A stretch of DNA of 64,000 nt from VAZQ01 sp963702695 (GTDB lineage Bacteria > Pseudomonadota > Alphaproteobacteria > Rhizobiales > Xanthobacteraceae): contig CAVPDS010000023.1 of assembly GCA_963702695.1 (NCBI GenBank), positions 62,001 to 126,000 on the forward strand. The letters are read 5' to 3'. This document shows positions 45,105 to 54,934 of the stretch, one piece after another. The notes under the pieces are model-generated. The model saw only the letters and a list, made by a program, of their open reading frames with translations. It was not told where the DNA came from and did no database searches. Positions within the stretch are counted from its first letter, which is position 1. Every line of letters begins with the position of its first letter. The translations under genes were made by a program, and so were the position numbers.

Positions 45105-46133
45105 ATGACAGTTCGCTTTTCACTGCTCTGCGCTGGCGCGGCGCTCGCCCTGACCTTAGGCGCACCCGCGTCGGGCCGGGCGCAGACCTCCGAGACGATC
45201 GACAAGCCGGTCACGATCTATGTCGCCGGCACCGCCGGTGGCGGAATCGATCTCTATGGTCGGCTAGTCGCGCGGCATCTCGGCCGGCACATTCCCGGCA
45301 ATCCGACGGTCTCGGTACAGGTTATGCCAGGGGCCGGTGGCATCCGCGCCGCAAAATTCCTCGCCGACGTCGCGCCGCGCGACGGAACGGCAATGACGAC
45401 TTTCGCCGGCGGGCCGATTCTGGAGCCGCTGATCGGCGCGCGCGACCCGGGTTATGACATCAGCAAGTTCACCTGGATCGGCGCCATCACCAAGGATGTC
45501 AGCGTCTGCATGGCGTGGGCGCAAAGTCCGTTCAAGACCATCGACGACGTGAAGAAGCAGCAGATGGTCGTCGCCGGCACCGGCGCAGGGTCCGACACCG
45601 ATATCTACCCCGTCATTCTCAACCAGGCGATCGGGACCAAATTCAAGGTCGTCACCGGCTATCTCGGCACCCAGGAAACTCTCATCGCGATGGAGCGCGG
45701 CGAGGCGCACGGCCGCTGCGGCATGAGCCTCTCATCGCTCAAGAGCACCAAGCCTGACTGGATCCGCGACCATAAGGTCAACCTGCTGATTCAGTTCGCG
45801 CTCGAAAAGAGCCCGGAACTGCCCGACGTTCCGCTGGTCTTCGACCTGCTGAAGAACGAAGAAGACCGCCAGACGTTCGAACTGCAGGTTGGACCGACCG
45901 CGATGGCGCGTCCCTTCGCCGCGCCGCCCGGCCTCCCGCCGGGGAAGGCGGCGCTGCTGCGGCGCGCCTTCGATGCCACCATGAAGGACCCGGAATTCGT
46001 CGCGGAAGCGACCAAGATGCAGACCGACATGCGCCCATCCACCGGCGAAGAGGTGCAGAAGCTGGTGTCGCATATCTATGCGACCCCGCGGCCGGTGATC
46101 GAGCGGGTGAAGAAGTTCTTCAGCAAGTCATGA
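45105..46133 (+). CDS. TctC/Bug-like periplasmic solute-binding protein (divergent)
   Basis: 342 residues from ATG 45105, GAGGAGA upstream. The signal peptide ends GAPASGRAQ. The fold is recognised by AGTAGGGIDLYGRLVARHLG, MPGAGGIRAAKFLADVAPRD, and ARPFAAPPGLPPGKAALLRR, as in tripartite tricarboxylate transport substrate-binding proteins; the sequence is further from the classical Bug pattern than the three other copies in this window and lacks the VPYRG box. Ligand unknown. It follows a GST gene, and no membrane subunits are present. Confidence 0.85.
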   Translation: MTVRFSLLCAGAALALTLGAPASGRAQTSETIDKPVTIYVAGTAGGGIDLYGRLVARHLGRHIPGNPTVSVQVMPGAGGIRAAKFLADVAPRDGTAMTTFAGGPILEPLIGARDPGYDISKFTWIGAITKDVSVCMAWAQSPFKTIDDVKKQQMVVAGTGAGSDTDIYPVILNQAIGTKFKVVTGYLGTQETLIAMERGEAHGRCGMSLSSLKSTKPDWIRDHKVNLLIQFALEKSPELPDVPLVFDLLKNEEDRQTFELQVGPTAMARPFAAPPGLPPGKAALLRRAFDATMKDPEFVAEATKMQTDMRPSTGEEVQKLVSHIYATPRPVIERVKKFFSKS

Positions 46134-46324
46134 GGGTTCGACCCCTTCATACCGCCGTTACGATCATCGGCAGTCGCCCAAAACGTGGGCAGGCGCGGGG
46201 ATTTATCTGAGATTTCCCCGTTGTCCCCTGCCCGGCGCATCGCCCTTGGGTTGGCGCGGAGTTTGCAGCTAGCATTCCGGCGGGCGGGCTTGGAGAGTCG
46301 GGCTCGCGCGGCCAGGGCTAGGCG

Positions 46325-47750
46325 ATGGCGGTTCCGTTCGCATTCGACGAGATGAAGGGCACTGACGGCGTGCTCCGGCCCGCCTACGGTGAACTGTCCC
46401 GCTGGCTCGACGAAATTCCTGCCGATGTGCTCGATTACCGGCGCCGCGAAGCCGAACTCATCTTCCGCCGGATCGGCATCACCTTTGCCGTCTATGGCGA
46501 TTCCGAGGCGCAAGAGCGGCTGATCCCCTTCGACGTGCTGCCGCGCATCCTTGCTGCGGCAGAATGGGACATCGTGCGCGCCGGCCTCGAACAGCGCGTG
46601 AAAGCGATCAATTTCTACGTCCGCGACATCTACGGACGGCGCGACATCCTCAAGGCCGGCGTCGTGCCCGAGGATCTCGTGTTCCAGAACCCGGTGTTCC
46701 GGCCGGAGATGAACGGCACCAAGGTCCCGCACGACATCTACGTCCACATCGCCGGCATCGACATCGTCCGGGTGGACGCCGAGACCTTCTACGTGCTCGA
46801 AGACAATGCGCGCACGCCCTCGGGTGTCTCCTACATGATGGAGAACCGAGAGCTCATGCTGCGCCTCTTCCCTGAATTGTTTGCGCGCCACCGGGTCGCG
46901 CCTGTCGAGAACTACCCGGACGAATTGCTGGCGACCCTGAAATCGGTCGCACCCACGACCGCGAGCGCCGATCCGATCGTCGTGCTGCTCGACTCCCGGC
47001 ATCTACAACTCCGCGTATTACGAGCACTCCTTCCTCGCCGACAAGCTCGGCATCGAGCTGGTTGAAGGCCGCGACCTGTTCGTGAGGGAGCAGGTCGTCT
47101 ACATGCGCACGACCGAGGGGCCGAAGCGGGTCGATGTGATCTATCGGCGGGTCGACGACGATTTTCTCGATCCGCTCGCGTTCCGTCCCGATTCCACGCT
47201 CGGCGTGCCGGGAATCATGTCTGCCTACCAGGCCGGACGGGTGACACTCGCCAACGCCGTCGGCACCGGGGTCGCGGACGACAAGGCGGTCTACAGCTAC
47301 ATGCCCGCGATCATGAAATTCTATCTCGGCGAAGAACCAATCCTCAAGAACGTGCCAACCTGGCGATGCCGGGAGCCGGACCATCTCTCCTACGTGCTCG
47401 ATCATCTCGATGAATTGGTGGTCAAGGAGGTGCACGGCTCCGGCGGGTACGGCATGCTGATTGGGCCGCGGTCCGACAAAGCCACGATTGCGGCATTTCG
47501 GGCCAAACTCAAGGCACATCCGAAGAACTTCATCGCACAGCCGACGCTGGCGCTCTCGACCTGCCCGACCTGCGTGGAGGAAGGAGTGGCGCCACGCCAT
47601 GTCGACTTGCGCCCGTTCATCCTCACCGGCCGCGACCGCATCCGGATCGTCCCTGGCGGCCTGACGCGCGTGGCGCTCAAGAAAGGCTCTCTAGTGGTCA
47701 ATTCGAGCCAGGGCGGCGGCACGAAGGATACCTGGGTGCTGGATCGATAA
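46325..47750 (+). pseudogene. Circularly permuted ATP-grasp protein, interrupted by a 1-base insertion
   Basis: ATG 46325 reads MAVPFAFDEMKGTDGVLRPAYG ... ERLIPFDVLPRILAAAEWD ... YVLEDNARTPSGVSYMMENR, then ...DPIVVLL. There the frame changes: skipping G46991 gives TPGIYNSAYYEHSFLADKLG, then GIELVEGRDLFVREQVVYMR and so on to the second fragment (47082-47750), with YVLDHLDELVVKEVHGSGGY and NSSQGGGTKDTWVLDR at the end. The joined product is 474 residues, normal for CP-ATP-grasp type 2. Family members are predicted to ligate peptides. It is the first gene of the Anbu locus. Both halves keep their motifs, so a sequencing error is likely. Confidence 0.85.
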
Positions 47751-47753
47751 CAG

Positions 47754-48695
47754 ATGCTCTCGCGCACCGCCGATAATCTCTATTGGCTCGCCCGCTATGT
47801 GGAGCGCGCGGAATATCTGGCACGCATCCTCGAAGTGACTCAGCGCCTCACCACGCTGCCGCTGTCGTATGCAGGCGAAACCAACGAATGGGAATCCGCG
47901 GTCGCGACCGCCGGCTGCGCTCACGCCTTCGCGGCCGCCTATCCGGAGGCGAACGAGGAGACGGTGATCGATTTCCTCTGTTTCTCCACCGCCAACCCCT
48001 CCTCGATCCGGAACTGTTTCGAAACCGCCCGCACCAATGCGCGCGCGGTGCGCACGGCCCTGACCGTCGAGATGTGGGACGCGATCAACGGCACCTGGCT
48101 CGAACTCAAGCGCTTCGGCAACGGCCCGACGTCACGCGAGGAGTTCATGCGCTTCCTGCGCTGGGTGCAGGAAAGCTCGCTGCGTTTCGATGGTTCGGCC
48201 TACCGCACGATGCTGCGCAACGACGCCTATTGGTTCTCCCGCCTCGGCGTCTACATCGAGCGCGCCGACAACACCGCCCGCATCCTCGACGTCAAATTCC
48301 ATCTGCTGCTGCCGTTGAATGAGCGCGTCGGCGGGCCGCTCGATTATTTCCAATGGGCGGCTATCCTGCGTTCGGTGTCGGCGCTGACCGCATATCATTG
48401 GGTATACCGCGAGAGCGTCAAGCCGTGGCTGATCGCCGACCTGCTGATCCTCAAGGACGAGTTGCCGCGATCGCTCGCGGGCTGCTGCGGCAATCTTGTG
48501 CAGAACCTCGACCTGATCGCGCGCGCGTATGGCCGCCAAGGCCCGGCGCAGCGGCATGCCCGCGCCATCCGCACCCGGCTCGAGAACAGCCGGATGGAGG
48601 AGATTTTCCAGCAGGGCCTACACGAATTCATCACTGAGTTCATCAGCGACAATCACAAGCTCGGCGCCGCGATCACCGACCAATATCTCATGTGA
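47754..48695 (+). CDS. Alpha-E domain protein
   Basis: 313 residues, all helical. The start LSRTADNLYWLARYVERAEY is the hallmark of the 'alpha-E' family, and FSRLGVYIERADNTARILDV repeats the same pattern mid-protein. It begins 3 bases after the stop of the ATP-grasp gene and is nearly always found with it, a transglutaminase and Anbu or related genes. The two are thought to act together in a peptide-ligase or tagging system; no activity has been assigned to alpha-E itself. Confidence 0.92.
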   Translation: MLSRTADNLYWLARYVERAEYLARILEVTQRLTTLPLSYAGETNEWESAVATAGCAHAFAAAYPEANEETVIDFLCFSTANPSSIRNCFETARTNARAVRTALTVEMWDAINGTWLELKRFGNGPTSREEFMRFLRWVQESSLRFDGSAYRTMLRNDAYWFSRLGVYIERADNTARILDVKFHLLLPLNERVGGPLDYFQWAAILRSVSALTAYHWVYRESVKPWLIADLLILKDELPRSLAGCCGNLVQNLDLIARAYGRQGPAQRHARAIRTRLENSRMEEIFQQGLHEFITEFISDNHKLGAAITDQYLM

Positions 48696-48701
48696 ATGAT
48701 T

Positions 48702-49577
48702 TCAAGCGCCGCCGCCCGGTCGGCTCAGCACCTTGATCGCAATATCAGTCGCGGAATCGAGAACGGCTTCCGTCTCGGCGCCCTGATCCTTCGCCTGAAC
48801 GATCTTGCTCGCGGGTGCGACCGCAGCGGCGAATTCGTGCGTATGCCAATGCCCGACCCTCATCAACGCCGGCAGCTTCGCCACATCCGGATCCGGATAC
48901 AGGGAGATGTAAAAATAGGGCTCATCGTAGTACTCATCGCCAGGCGAGAACCCAACGCCCATCATGCGCGTGTCGTAGACATCCTTGCTGGGAAAGATCA
49001 CCAACGTATCGAGATCGAAATGATGCGGCCAGCATCGCACGGACGGTGCGTTCAGGCCGCGTCCAACGAGCCGCTGCCGGGTGCGGCCGAGCACCGCGTT
49101 GGCGTTGTCGTACCAGAGGGCGAGCGCGCCTAGTTCATCGGCCAGGACCGCGCCCGTGTATTTTGCCTTGTTGGCGATCGCGTACGGCGGCATTTCGTAG
49201 GGTGCTGGTGCATCCAACGCCGACGCATCCAATTTCCTGTGGCTTAATTGCTCACCAAGCCAGGCGCGCACTTCAGCGTCCGTGCGTCCATCAAGGCCGT
49301 AGGCGGCAACACCACTTACACCCTCTCCCGCGAGCAACATAAGCCGCAAGTTCGCCACTTCGAGCGCGAGCCGTAAGCCATCCGCCAGCGGGTGGGTAAC
49401 GAAACCCGCAAGCGCAGCATCCCAGCCGAGATTGGTGTGACCGTCGTCAAGCTGCGATGGGATGTAGCCGCGCGCGAACCGAGCCAGCCATTGCGCGGCG
49501 TAATGGGCCTGGAGCCGCGCCTCGTGCAGCCGGGCCTGATCAACCGCGCGCACGCTCCGCCATTCCGACTCGCTCAT
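48702..49577 (-). CDS. Unknown protein inserted in the Anbu locus
   Basis: 291 residues from ATG 49577 (MSESEWRSVRAVDQARLHEA). The N-terminal half is helical (ARLQAHYAAQWLARFARGYI); the C-terminal half has VRCWPHHFDLDTLVIF, GVGFSPGDEYYDEPYFYISL and VGHWHTHEFAAAVAPASKIV. The HFD, SPGD and WHT segments recur in an uncharacterised bacterial family I cannot name with certainty (somewhat DUF5996-like). It is convergent with the alpha-E gene (6 bases between stops) and splits the Anbu locus on the opposite strand, so it may not be functionally part of it. Confidence 0.7.
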   Translation of the reverse strand: MSESEWRSVRAVDQARLHEARLQAHYAAQWLARFARGYIPSQLDDGHTNLGWDAALAGFVTHPLADGLRLALEVANLRLMLLAGEGVSGVAAYGLDGRTDAEVRAWLGEQLSHRKLDASALDAPAPYEMPPYAIANKAKYTGAVLADELGALALWYDNANAVLGRTRQRLVGRGLNAPSVRCWPHHFDLDTLVIFPSKDVYDTRMMGVGFSPGDEYYDEPYFYISLYPDPDVAKLPALMRVGHWHTHEFAAAVAPASKIVQAKDQGAETEAVLDSATDIAIKVLSRPGGGA

Positions 49578-49719
49578 GGCATACCCCCTTGCGCTCCGGA
49601 AGCTCGGCGCAGCGACCGGCGCGGACGCTTGGCACATATCACCAATGAAGCTCACATCCTACTGGCAGATGGTGATGGGCAGTAGACAAGCCCGCCGACG
49701 CTGGCAATGATGGCGGCGC

Positions 49720-50562
49720 ATGCGCATCCGCGTCTCCCATTTGACCACCTATCGCTATGACACGCCGGCCGGGAGCGTGATTCAGATCCTGCGCCTGACG
49801 CCGCGCAATCACGATGGGCAGTATGTCGCCCGCTGGCGGATCGACGTCTCGGCCGACTGCCGTCTCGATCAGCACGAGGACGCGTTCGGCAACCTCACCC
49901 ACGCTTTCACCACCGATGGCCCGCTGAGCGAGCTTTCCGTCCAGGTCGAGGGCGAGGTCGAGACCCGGGATACCGAAGGCGTCGTGCGCGGTGCGGTCGA
50001 GCGGTTTCCACCGAGCCTGTTCCTGCGGGAAACCGCGCTGACGACGCCCGACTCCGCGATCCGCGATTTCGCCGAGTCGGTGCGGCAGGAAAGCGGCGAC
50101 AACACCCTCAAGCTTCTCCACCTCCTGCTCGATCAGATTCATGAGGATATGCAGTACGACACCAATCCCACTCAAGCCACCACGACCGCGGCGGAAGCCT
50201 TCGCGCTCAGGCGCGGCGTGTGCCAGGACCTGACCCACATTTTCATCGCCGCGTCGCGCAGCCTCGGCATGCCTGCGCGTTATATTGGCGGCTACTTCCG
50301 CCGCAACGACGGAGTTACCGAACAGGATGCCGGCCACGCCTGGGCCGAAGCTTTCGTGCCGGACCTTGGCTGGGTTGCCTTCGATCCCGCCAACGGGATT
50401 TGCGCGACTGATGCTCACATCCGAGTCGCGGTTGGACTTGATTATCTCGGCGCCGCTCCGACGCGCGGTACGCGCTTTGGGGGCAGCGGCGAGACGCTCA
50501 AGGTCAACGTCCATGTCGGTGACCAGGAGTTGCGACAGTCTCAGCACCAGTCACAAAGCTGA
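49720..50562 (+). CDS. Transglutaminase-like protein of the Anbu locus
   Basis: 280 residues. The N-terminal beta domain starts RIRVSHLTTYRYDTPAGSV, as in 'bacterial transglutaminase-like N-terminal' proteins. The papain-like core has Cys in RRGVCQDLTHIFIAASRSLG, His in DAGHAWAEAFVPDLG, and Asp in WVAFDPANG. Lacking a signal peptide, it is predicted to be cytoplasmic and to cut or form amide bonds, perhaps acting on peptides made by the ATP-grasp/alpha-E pair. It lies 80 bases before the Anbu gene. Confidence 0.92.
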   Translation: MRIRVSHLTTYRYDTPAGSVIQILRLTPRNHDGQYVARWRIDVSADCRLDQHEDAFGNLTHAFTTDGPLSELSVQVEGEVETRDTEGVVRGAVERFPPSLFLRETALTTPDSAIRDFAESVRQESGDNTLKLLHLLLDQIHEDMQYDTNPTQATTTAAEAFALRRGVCQDLTHIFIAASRSLGMPARYIGGYFRRNDGVTEQDAGHAWAEAFVPDLGWVAFDPANGICATDAHIRVAVGLDYLGAAPTRGTRFGGSGETLKVNVHVGDQELRQSQHQSQS

Positions 50563-50642
50563 GGCTGGTCAGCAACCGGCGCCTGCGCTATGCGGGCGCT
50601 CCCCAAGACGAGCTACGCCGACCAGCAGGAATATCCAGACCC

Positions 50643-51389
50643 ATGACCTATTGCTGTGGAATCCTCGTCCGTGACGGCCTGGTGATGTTCGCGGATACGC
50701 GCACGAACGCCGGCGTCGACAACGTCTCGACCTTCCGCAAGCTGCACGTCTTCGTCCAGCCCGGCCAGCGCATCATGGCGACGGCATCTGCTGGCAACCT
50801 CTCGATCAGCCAATCGGTTGTGAGCATCCTGCGCGAGGGCTGGGAAAACCCCGAGACCGGCGAGATGGAAACGTTGATGAACGCGCCGACCATGTTCCAG
50901 GCGGCGCAGCGCGTGGGACGGACCATCCGCCAGGTGTTCAATCAGGAAGGCGAAACGCTCGAAGCTTCCGATGTCAAGTTCGACGTCTCGTTCCTGCTTG
51001 GCGGACAGATCAAGGACGAGCGGCCGCGTTTGTTCATGCTTTATTCGGCCGGAAACTTCATCGAATGCACGCAGGACACGCCCTATCTCCAGATCGGCGA
51101 GCACAAATACGGCAAGCCCGTGCTCGATCGCGCGATCACCTACGATCTGGACCTCTACGACGCGCTCAAGATCGGGCTCGTCTCGGTCGATTCCACCATG
51201 CGCTCGAACCTCAGCGTCGGCATGCCGCTCGATATCCTGATCGCCCGCCGCGACGCCTACGATGCCGAGCTCAACTACCGGATCGAGCCGGGCGAGCCCT
51301 ATTTTCATGATCTGCGCGAGCGCTGGTCGGCGGCTTTGCGAGCGGCGCACGCCGCCATTCCTCGCCCCCCCTATCGGAATGTTCGATAG
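50643..51389 (+). CDS. Proteasome-type protease Anbu
   Basis: 248 residues. The N-terminal nucleophile hydrolase fold starts right after Met (MTYCCGILVRDGLVMFADTR), so Thr2 would be the nucleophile after Met removal, with no propeptide. Further family segments are NVSTFRKLHVFVQPGQRIMA, FLLGGQIKDERPRLFMLYS and GHT-like KIGLVSVDSTMRSNLSVGMP. Anbu assembles into rings or helical stacks related to the proteasome beta subunit. In this locus it presumably acts with the ATP-grasp, alpha-E and transglutaminase proteins; substrate unknown. Confidence 0.94.
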   Translation: MTYCCGILVRDGLVMFADTRTNAGVDNVSTFRKLHVFVQPGQRIMATASAGNLSISQSVVSILREGWENPETGEMETLMNAPTMFQAAQRVGRTIRQVFNQEGETLEASDVKFDVSFLLGGQIKDERPRLFMLYSAGNFIECTQDTPYLQIGEHKYGKPVLDRAITYDLDLYDALKIGLVSVDSTMRSNLSVGMPLDILIARRDAYDAELNYRIEPGEPYFHDLRERWSAALRAAHAAIPRPPYRNVR

Positions 51390-51545
51390 ACCCACCGGCG
51401 TTTGAACGTAACCTTTTACCCTCGGTTAATGCCATCGCCGGAAATGGCCCAATTTATTGGGTGTCGACCACCCGGTTAGGAGTCATCACAACGAATTGCA
51501 ACCAATTCGCCCTAGTTTCCGCGGGCGCAAACAGCGCTTGGGAAA

Positions 51546-53828
51546 GTGAACTTGCTACAGGATGCGTCGGAAACCGGCAGCGGACGCAACGCATATGGCT
51601 GGAATCACGTACGCTGGAGCGTCGTGGTTCCGATCAGCGTTATTGTTGCAGTAGCGATCATCTGCGTGGTGGTGGCGGTATTGGGCTCCGCACACCGCGC
51701 CGACGAAGTCGCGCTCTCCAACGAGCGAGAGCTTTTCACGCGGGCGCTCGATCACCATGCTGACCGCGTGCTGAGAGAGGTCGAGGCCGTCGCCACGTCT
51801 GAGGCCGCCGTAACGCACATCCGCGATCACTTCGATCGAGATTGGGTGCAGGCTCGTATTGCCCAGCGCCTGCAATCGTTTTTCGATCAGGACATCGTTT
51901 TCATCGCCGATGCGAGCGACCGGTTCATCTACGCGCTGCTGGGGCCGCGCAGCGTTGACCCGAACTGGTTCAATTCCATCAGTTCGGACCTCAAGCCTTT
52001 GCTGGACGGTCTGCGCGGACGGGCGCTGCCCGGCGACGCGGACGGTGCGACCTCTCCCTCGGGAATGGAGGGCCTGCCGGCGGCGCAAAGCCATCGTGCG
52101 GTGCGCCTGCAGTCATTCCTCGGCCGGCCGGCGATTGTCGCCGCCGTCGCGGTCGCCGCGCGCGGCGATGACGAAGCCGCGCATGACGCCCCCGTCGTGC
52201 TCAGCGTCAAATTCATCGAAGAAGACGTCCTCGCGGAGATCGCCTCACGGCTGCAACTGCGCAACCTTCACCTGATCGACGGCAAGCCGGCGACCTCGGG
52301 CGAGTTCGTGTTCGATCTCAAAGACCAGCATGGCCGCCCCATCGGCCACTTCGCCTGGACACCCAAAGAACCCGGCTCAGAAATCATCCGCAGCATCCTT
52401 CCGTTCATCGCTATTGCGCTTGGTGGCTTTGGCCTGCTCGCGGCTATCGTCTTCCGCCACATGCGGCGGACCGCAGCCACGATCGCGGCCGGCGAGACCC
52501 GGCTGCGCCATCTCGCGCTGCACGATCCGCTGTGCGGATTGCCCAACCGCATCTTCTTCGGCGAACGGCTCGAGGTGGCGATCGCCAAAGTACGAAGTGG
52601 AAGTCCGCCGGCCGCCATCCTCTATATCGACCTTGATCATTTCAAGGATGTCAACGATACGCTCGGCCATCCGATCGGCGACGAGCTGATCCGCGGCGTC
52701 ACCCAGCGGCTCACGCGCACGTTGCGCGCCGATGACATCGTCGCCCGGCTCGGCGGCGATGAATTTGCCGTCATCACGTCCGCCGGCTCCGATCATGCGC
52801 AGTTGCAGTCGATCGCGGGCCGCATCATCGCCGCGCTGTGTGCGCCTTATGGAATCAACGGACAGACCATCGTCATCGGCGCATCGATCGGAATCGCCGT
52901 CATCGACGAAAACATCGACGGCGCGGCCGACATCATGCGCCATGCCGACATGGCGCTCTATCGCGCCAAGAACGAAGGGCGCAACCGCGCCTGCATCTAC
53001 GACAGCGCGATGGACGCGGACTTGCTCAAGCGCAAACTGCTCGAAGGCGACCTGCGCGCCGCGATCGAGAACGGCCAGCTCGACGTAGTGTATCAGCCGA
53101 TCGTGAACAACAGTGGTGAGACCGTTGTCGGGGTCGAGGCGCTGTGCCGCTGGCATCATCCCGAACGCGGCGAGGTCACGCCGGCCGAATTCATCCCGAT
53201 TGCGGAAAACAGCGGACTCATCATCCCGCTCGGCGAATTTGTGCTGCGCCGGGCTTGCACCGAAGGCAAGGCCTGGCCCGGCATCACGCTCGCTGTCAAC
53301 GTTTCGCCGCTTCAGTTCCGCCGCGCCGATTTCGTCGATGTGATCGAACGCATCCTGGCGGAGACCGGATTCGACCCGACCCGGCTCGAGCTTGAAGTCA
53401 CCGAAAGCACGCTGCTCGGCAACGTCGACACCGCCGAGCTCGCCATGTTCCGCCTCAAGGCGCTGGGCGTGCGGCTCGCGCTCGATGACTTCGGCACCGG
53501 CTATTCGAGCTTGCTCTATCTCCGCCGCTTCCCCTTCGACAAGCTCAAGATCGACCGCAGCTTCGTGCTCTCGATCGAGCGCGCAGCCGATGCCGCGGCG
53601 ATCGTGCACGCAGTGGTCAGCCTCGGCCGCGGGCTCGGCATGAAGGTCACGGCCGAAGGCGTCGAGACCGCCGAGCAGCAGCTTTTCCTGCGTGCCGCCG
53701 GTGTCCACTCGATGCAGGGTTACCGCTTCGGCCGGCCCGACAGCGCGGCGGTGTTCAGCCGCCGGCTTGCCGCGCCCGGCTCCTTCAAGATCGCATCCGA
53801 CGAGACCGGCCTGGCGATGGCCGGTTGA
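51546..53828 (+). CDS. Membrane-anchored GGDEF-EAL protein with periplasmic sensor
   Basis: 760 residues, GTG start at 51546. Helix 1 (about 25-47, VVVPISVIVAVAIICVVVAVL) and helix 2 (about 283-305) bracket a periplasmic sensor of about 230 residues that looks like CHASE4. The GGDEF motif is intact (RLGGDEFAV), with the RADD inhibitory site five residues upstream, and the EAL domain has GVEALCRWHHPERG and ALDDFGTGYSSLLYLRRFPF. Both synthesis and breakdown of cyclic-di-GMP are possible. It follows the Anbu gene but has its own AT-rich promoter region. Confidence 0.92.
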   Translation: MNLLQDASETGSGRNAYGWNHVRWSVVVPISVIVAVAIICVVVAVLGSAHRADEVALSNERELFTRALDHHADRVLREVEAVATSEAAVTHIRDHFDRDWVQARIAQRLQSFFDQDIVFIADASDRFIYALLGPRSVDPNWFNSISSDLKPLLDGLRGRALPGDADGATSPSGMEGLPAAQSHRAVRLQSFLGRPAIVAAVAVAARGDDEAAHDAPVVLSVKFIEEDVLAEIASRLQLRNLHLIDGKPATSGEFVFDLKDQHGRPIGHFAWTPKEPGSEIIRSILPFIAIALGGFGLLAAIVFRHMRRTAATIAAGETRLRHLALHDPLCGLPNRIFFGERLEVAIAKVRSGSPPAAILYIDLDHFKDVNDTLGHPIGDELIRGVTQRLTRTLRADDIVARLGGDEFAVITSAGSDHAQLQSIAGRIIAALCAPYGINGQTIVIGASIGIAVIDENIDGAADIMRHADMALYRAKNEGRNRACIYDSAMDADLLKRKLLEGDLRAAIENGQLDVVYQPIVNNSGETVVGVEALCRWHHPERGEVTPAEFIPIAENSGLIIPLGEFVLRRACTEGKAWPGITLAVNVSPLQFRRADFVDVIERILAETGFDPTRLELEVTESTLLGNVDTAELAMFRLKALGVRLALDDFGTGYSSLLYLRRFPFDKLKIDRSFVLSIERAADAAAIVHAVVSLGRGLGMKVTAEGVETAEQQLFLRAAGVHSMQGYRFGRPDSAAVFSRRLAAPGSFKIASDETGLAMAG

Positions 53829-54815
53829 TCAATCGAGCTTGAGCCCGATCGATCTGATGATCGGCGTCCACCGCGTGATCTCTTCCTCGACAAAGCGATG
53901 CGTCTTTTCAGGGGTGGAATCGAGCACGGGCTCGAAACCCGATGCCACCAGGATCTGCTGGAAGTCACGATCGGCGACGGCAACACGGGTCGCCGCCGCG
54001 ATCTGTGCGATGAACGGCTGCGGCGTGCGTGCCGGCGCGAACAGGCCGATGAAATTTCGCGAGATCATGCCGGGCAGGCCCGCTTCGATCGCCGTCGGAA
54101 TATCGGGTGCCGCCTTGAGACGCTCGGGACTAGACACTGCGAGCATGCGCAGCTTGCCGGCCTTGTGCAATTCGAGCACCTGCCCGGTCACGTTCGACAT
54201 GATCATCGGAATTTGTCCGGCGAGCAGATCGGTGATTGCCAGTCCTGCACCCCGGTAAGGGACGTGAACGATGTCGATGCCGGTGAGCGATTTGAGCATC
54301 TCGCCAGTCAGGTGATTGCCCGAACCCACGCCGGCCGATCCGTAGGAGAGCTTGCCGGGATTCTTCTTCGCGTAATCGATTAGCTCCTTCAGCGTCTGCA
54401 CCGGCAGCGATGGATGGACGACGATGGTGAAGGCCGTGACGACCACGACGGAGATCGCGTCGAAATCCTTGATCGGATCGTAGGGCGTGTGAGCAGCCGC
54501 AATTGGATTGATCACCAACGGTCCGATACCAGCGAGCAGGAGCGTGTAGCCGTCCGGCTGGGCGCGGGCGGCGGTGGCAGCTCCGAGCGCGCCGCCGGCG
54601 CCACCCTGGTTCTCCACGATGACCGTACCGAGCAACGGCTTCATCTTCTCGGACCAGGGCCTCCCGACCGCGTCATACACGCCACCGGGAGGAAACGGGA
54701 TCACCAGCCGGATCGGGCGCTCGGGATATTTCCCTTGCGCCACGGCGACGGCAGGCAGCAGCGCGCGAGCCGATACCGCCGCCAGGCCAAGGGCCAGAAC
54801 GTCACGCCGCTTCAT
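53829..54815 (-). CDS. TctC/Bug-type periplasmic solute-binding protein
   Basis: 328 residues from ATG 54815 (MKRRDVLALGLAAVSARALL), with a twin-arginine-like KRRDVL signal ending AVAVAQ. Bug landmarks are YPERPIRLVIPFPPGGVYDA, GGAGGALGAATAARAQPDGY, VPYRGAGLAITDLLAGQIPM and the end PIIRSIGLKLD. Divergent from an SDR gene (119 bases between starts), a common pairing in catabolic clusters. No TctA/TctB genes in the window. Fourth of four such orphan binding proteins here. Confidence 0.92.
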   Translation of the reverse strand: MKRRDVLALGLAAVSARALLPAVAVAQGKYPERPIRLVIPFPPGGVYDAVGRPWSEKMKPLLGTVIVENQGGAGGALGAATAARAQPDGYTLLLAGIGPLVINPIAAAHTPYDPIKDFDAISVVVVTAFTIVVHPSLPVQTLKELIDYAKKNPGKLSYGSAGVGSGNHLTGEMLKSLTGIDIVHVPYRGAGLAITDLLAGQIPMIMSNVTGQVLELHKAGKLRMLAVSSPERLKAAPDIPTAIEAGLPGMISRNFIGLFAPARTPQPFIAQIAAATRVAVADRDFQQILVASGFEPVLDSTPEKTHRFVEEEITRWTPIIRSIGLKLD

Positions 54816-54934
54816 CGCCGTCCCCTCCGTTGCAATCGGGCCCAGGATAACCTGCAAGTCCGGCTTCCGACACTGGCGCATTGCCTATGGCCGCCGGCAA
54901 TGACGATAATGAGCCATCATCGGGAGGACCTGCC

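Noticed and set aside
52377..53708. 443-codon minus-strand frame inside the GGDEF-EAL gene
   Set aside because: Antisense to conserved GGDEF and EAL motifs; composition typical of antisense frames.
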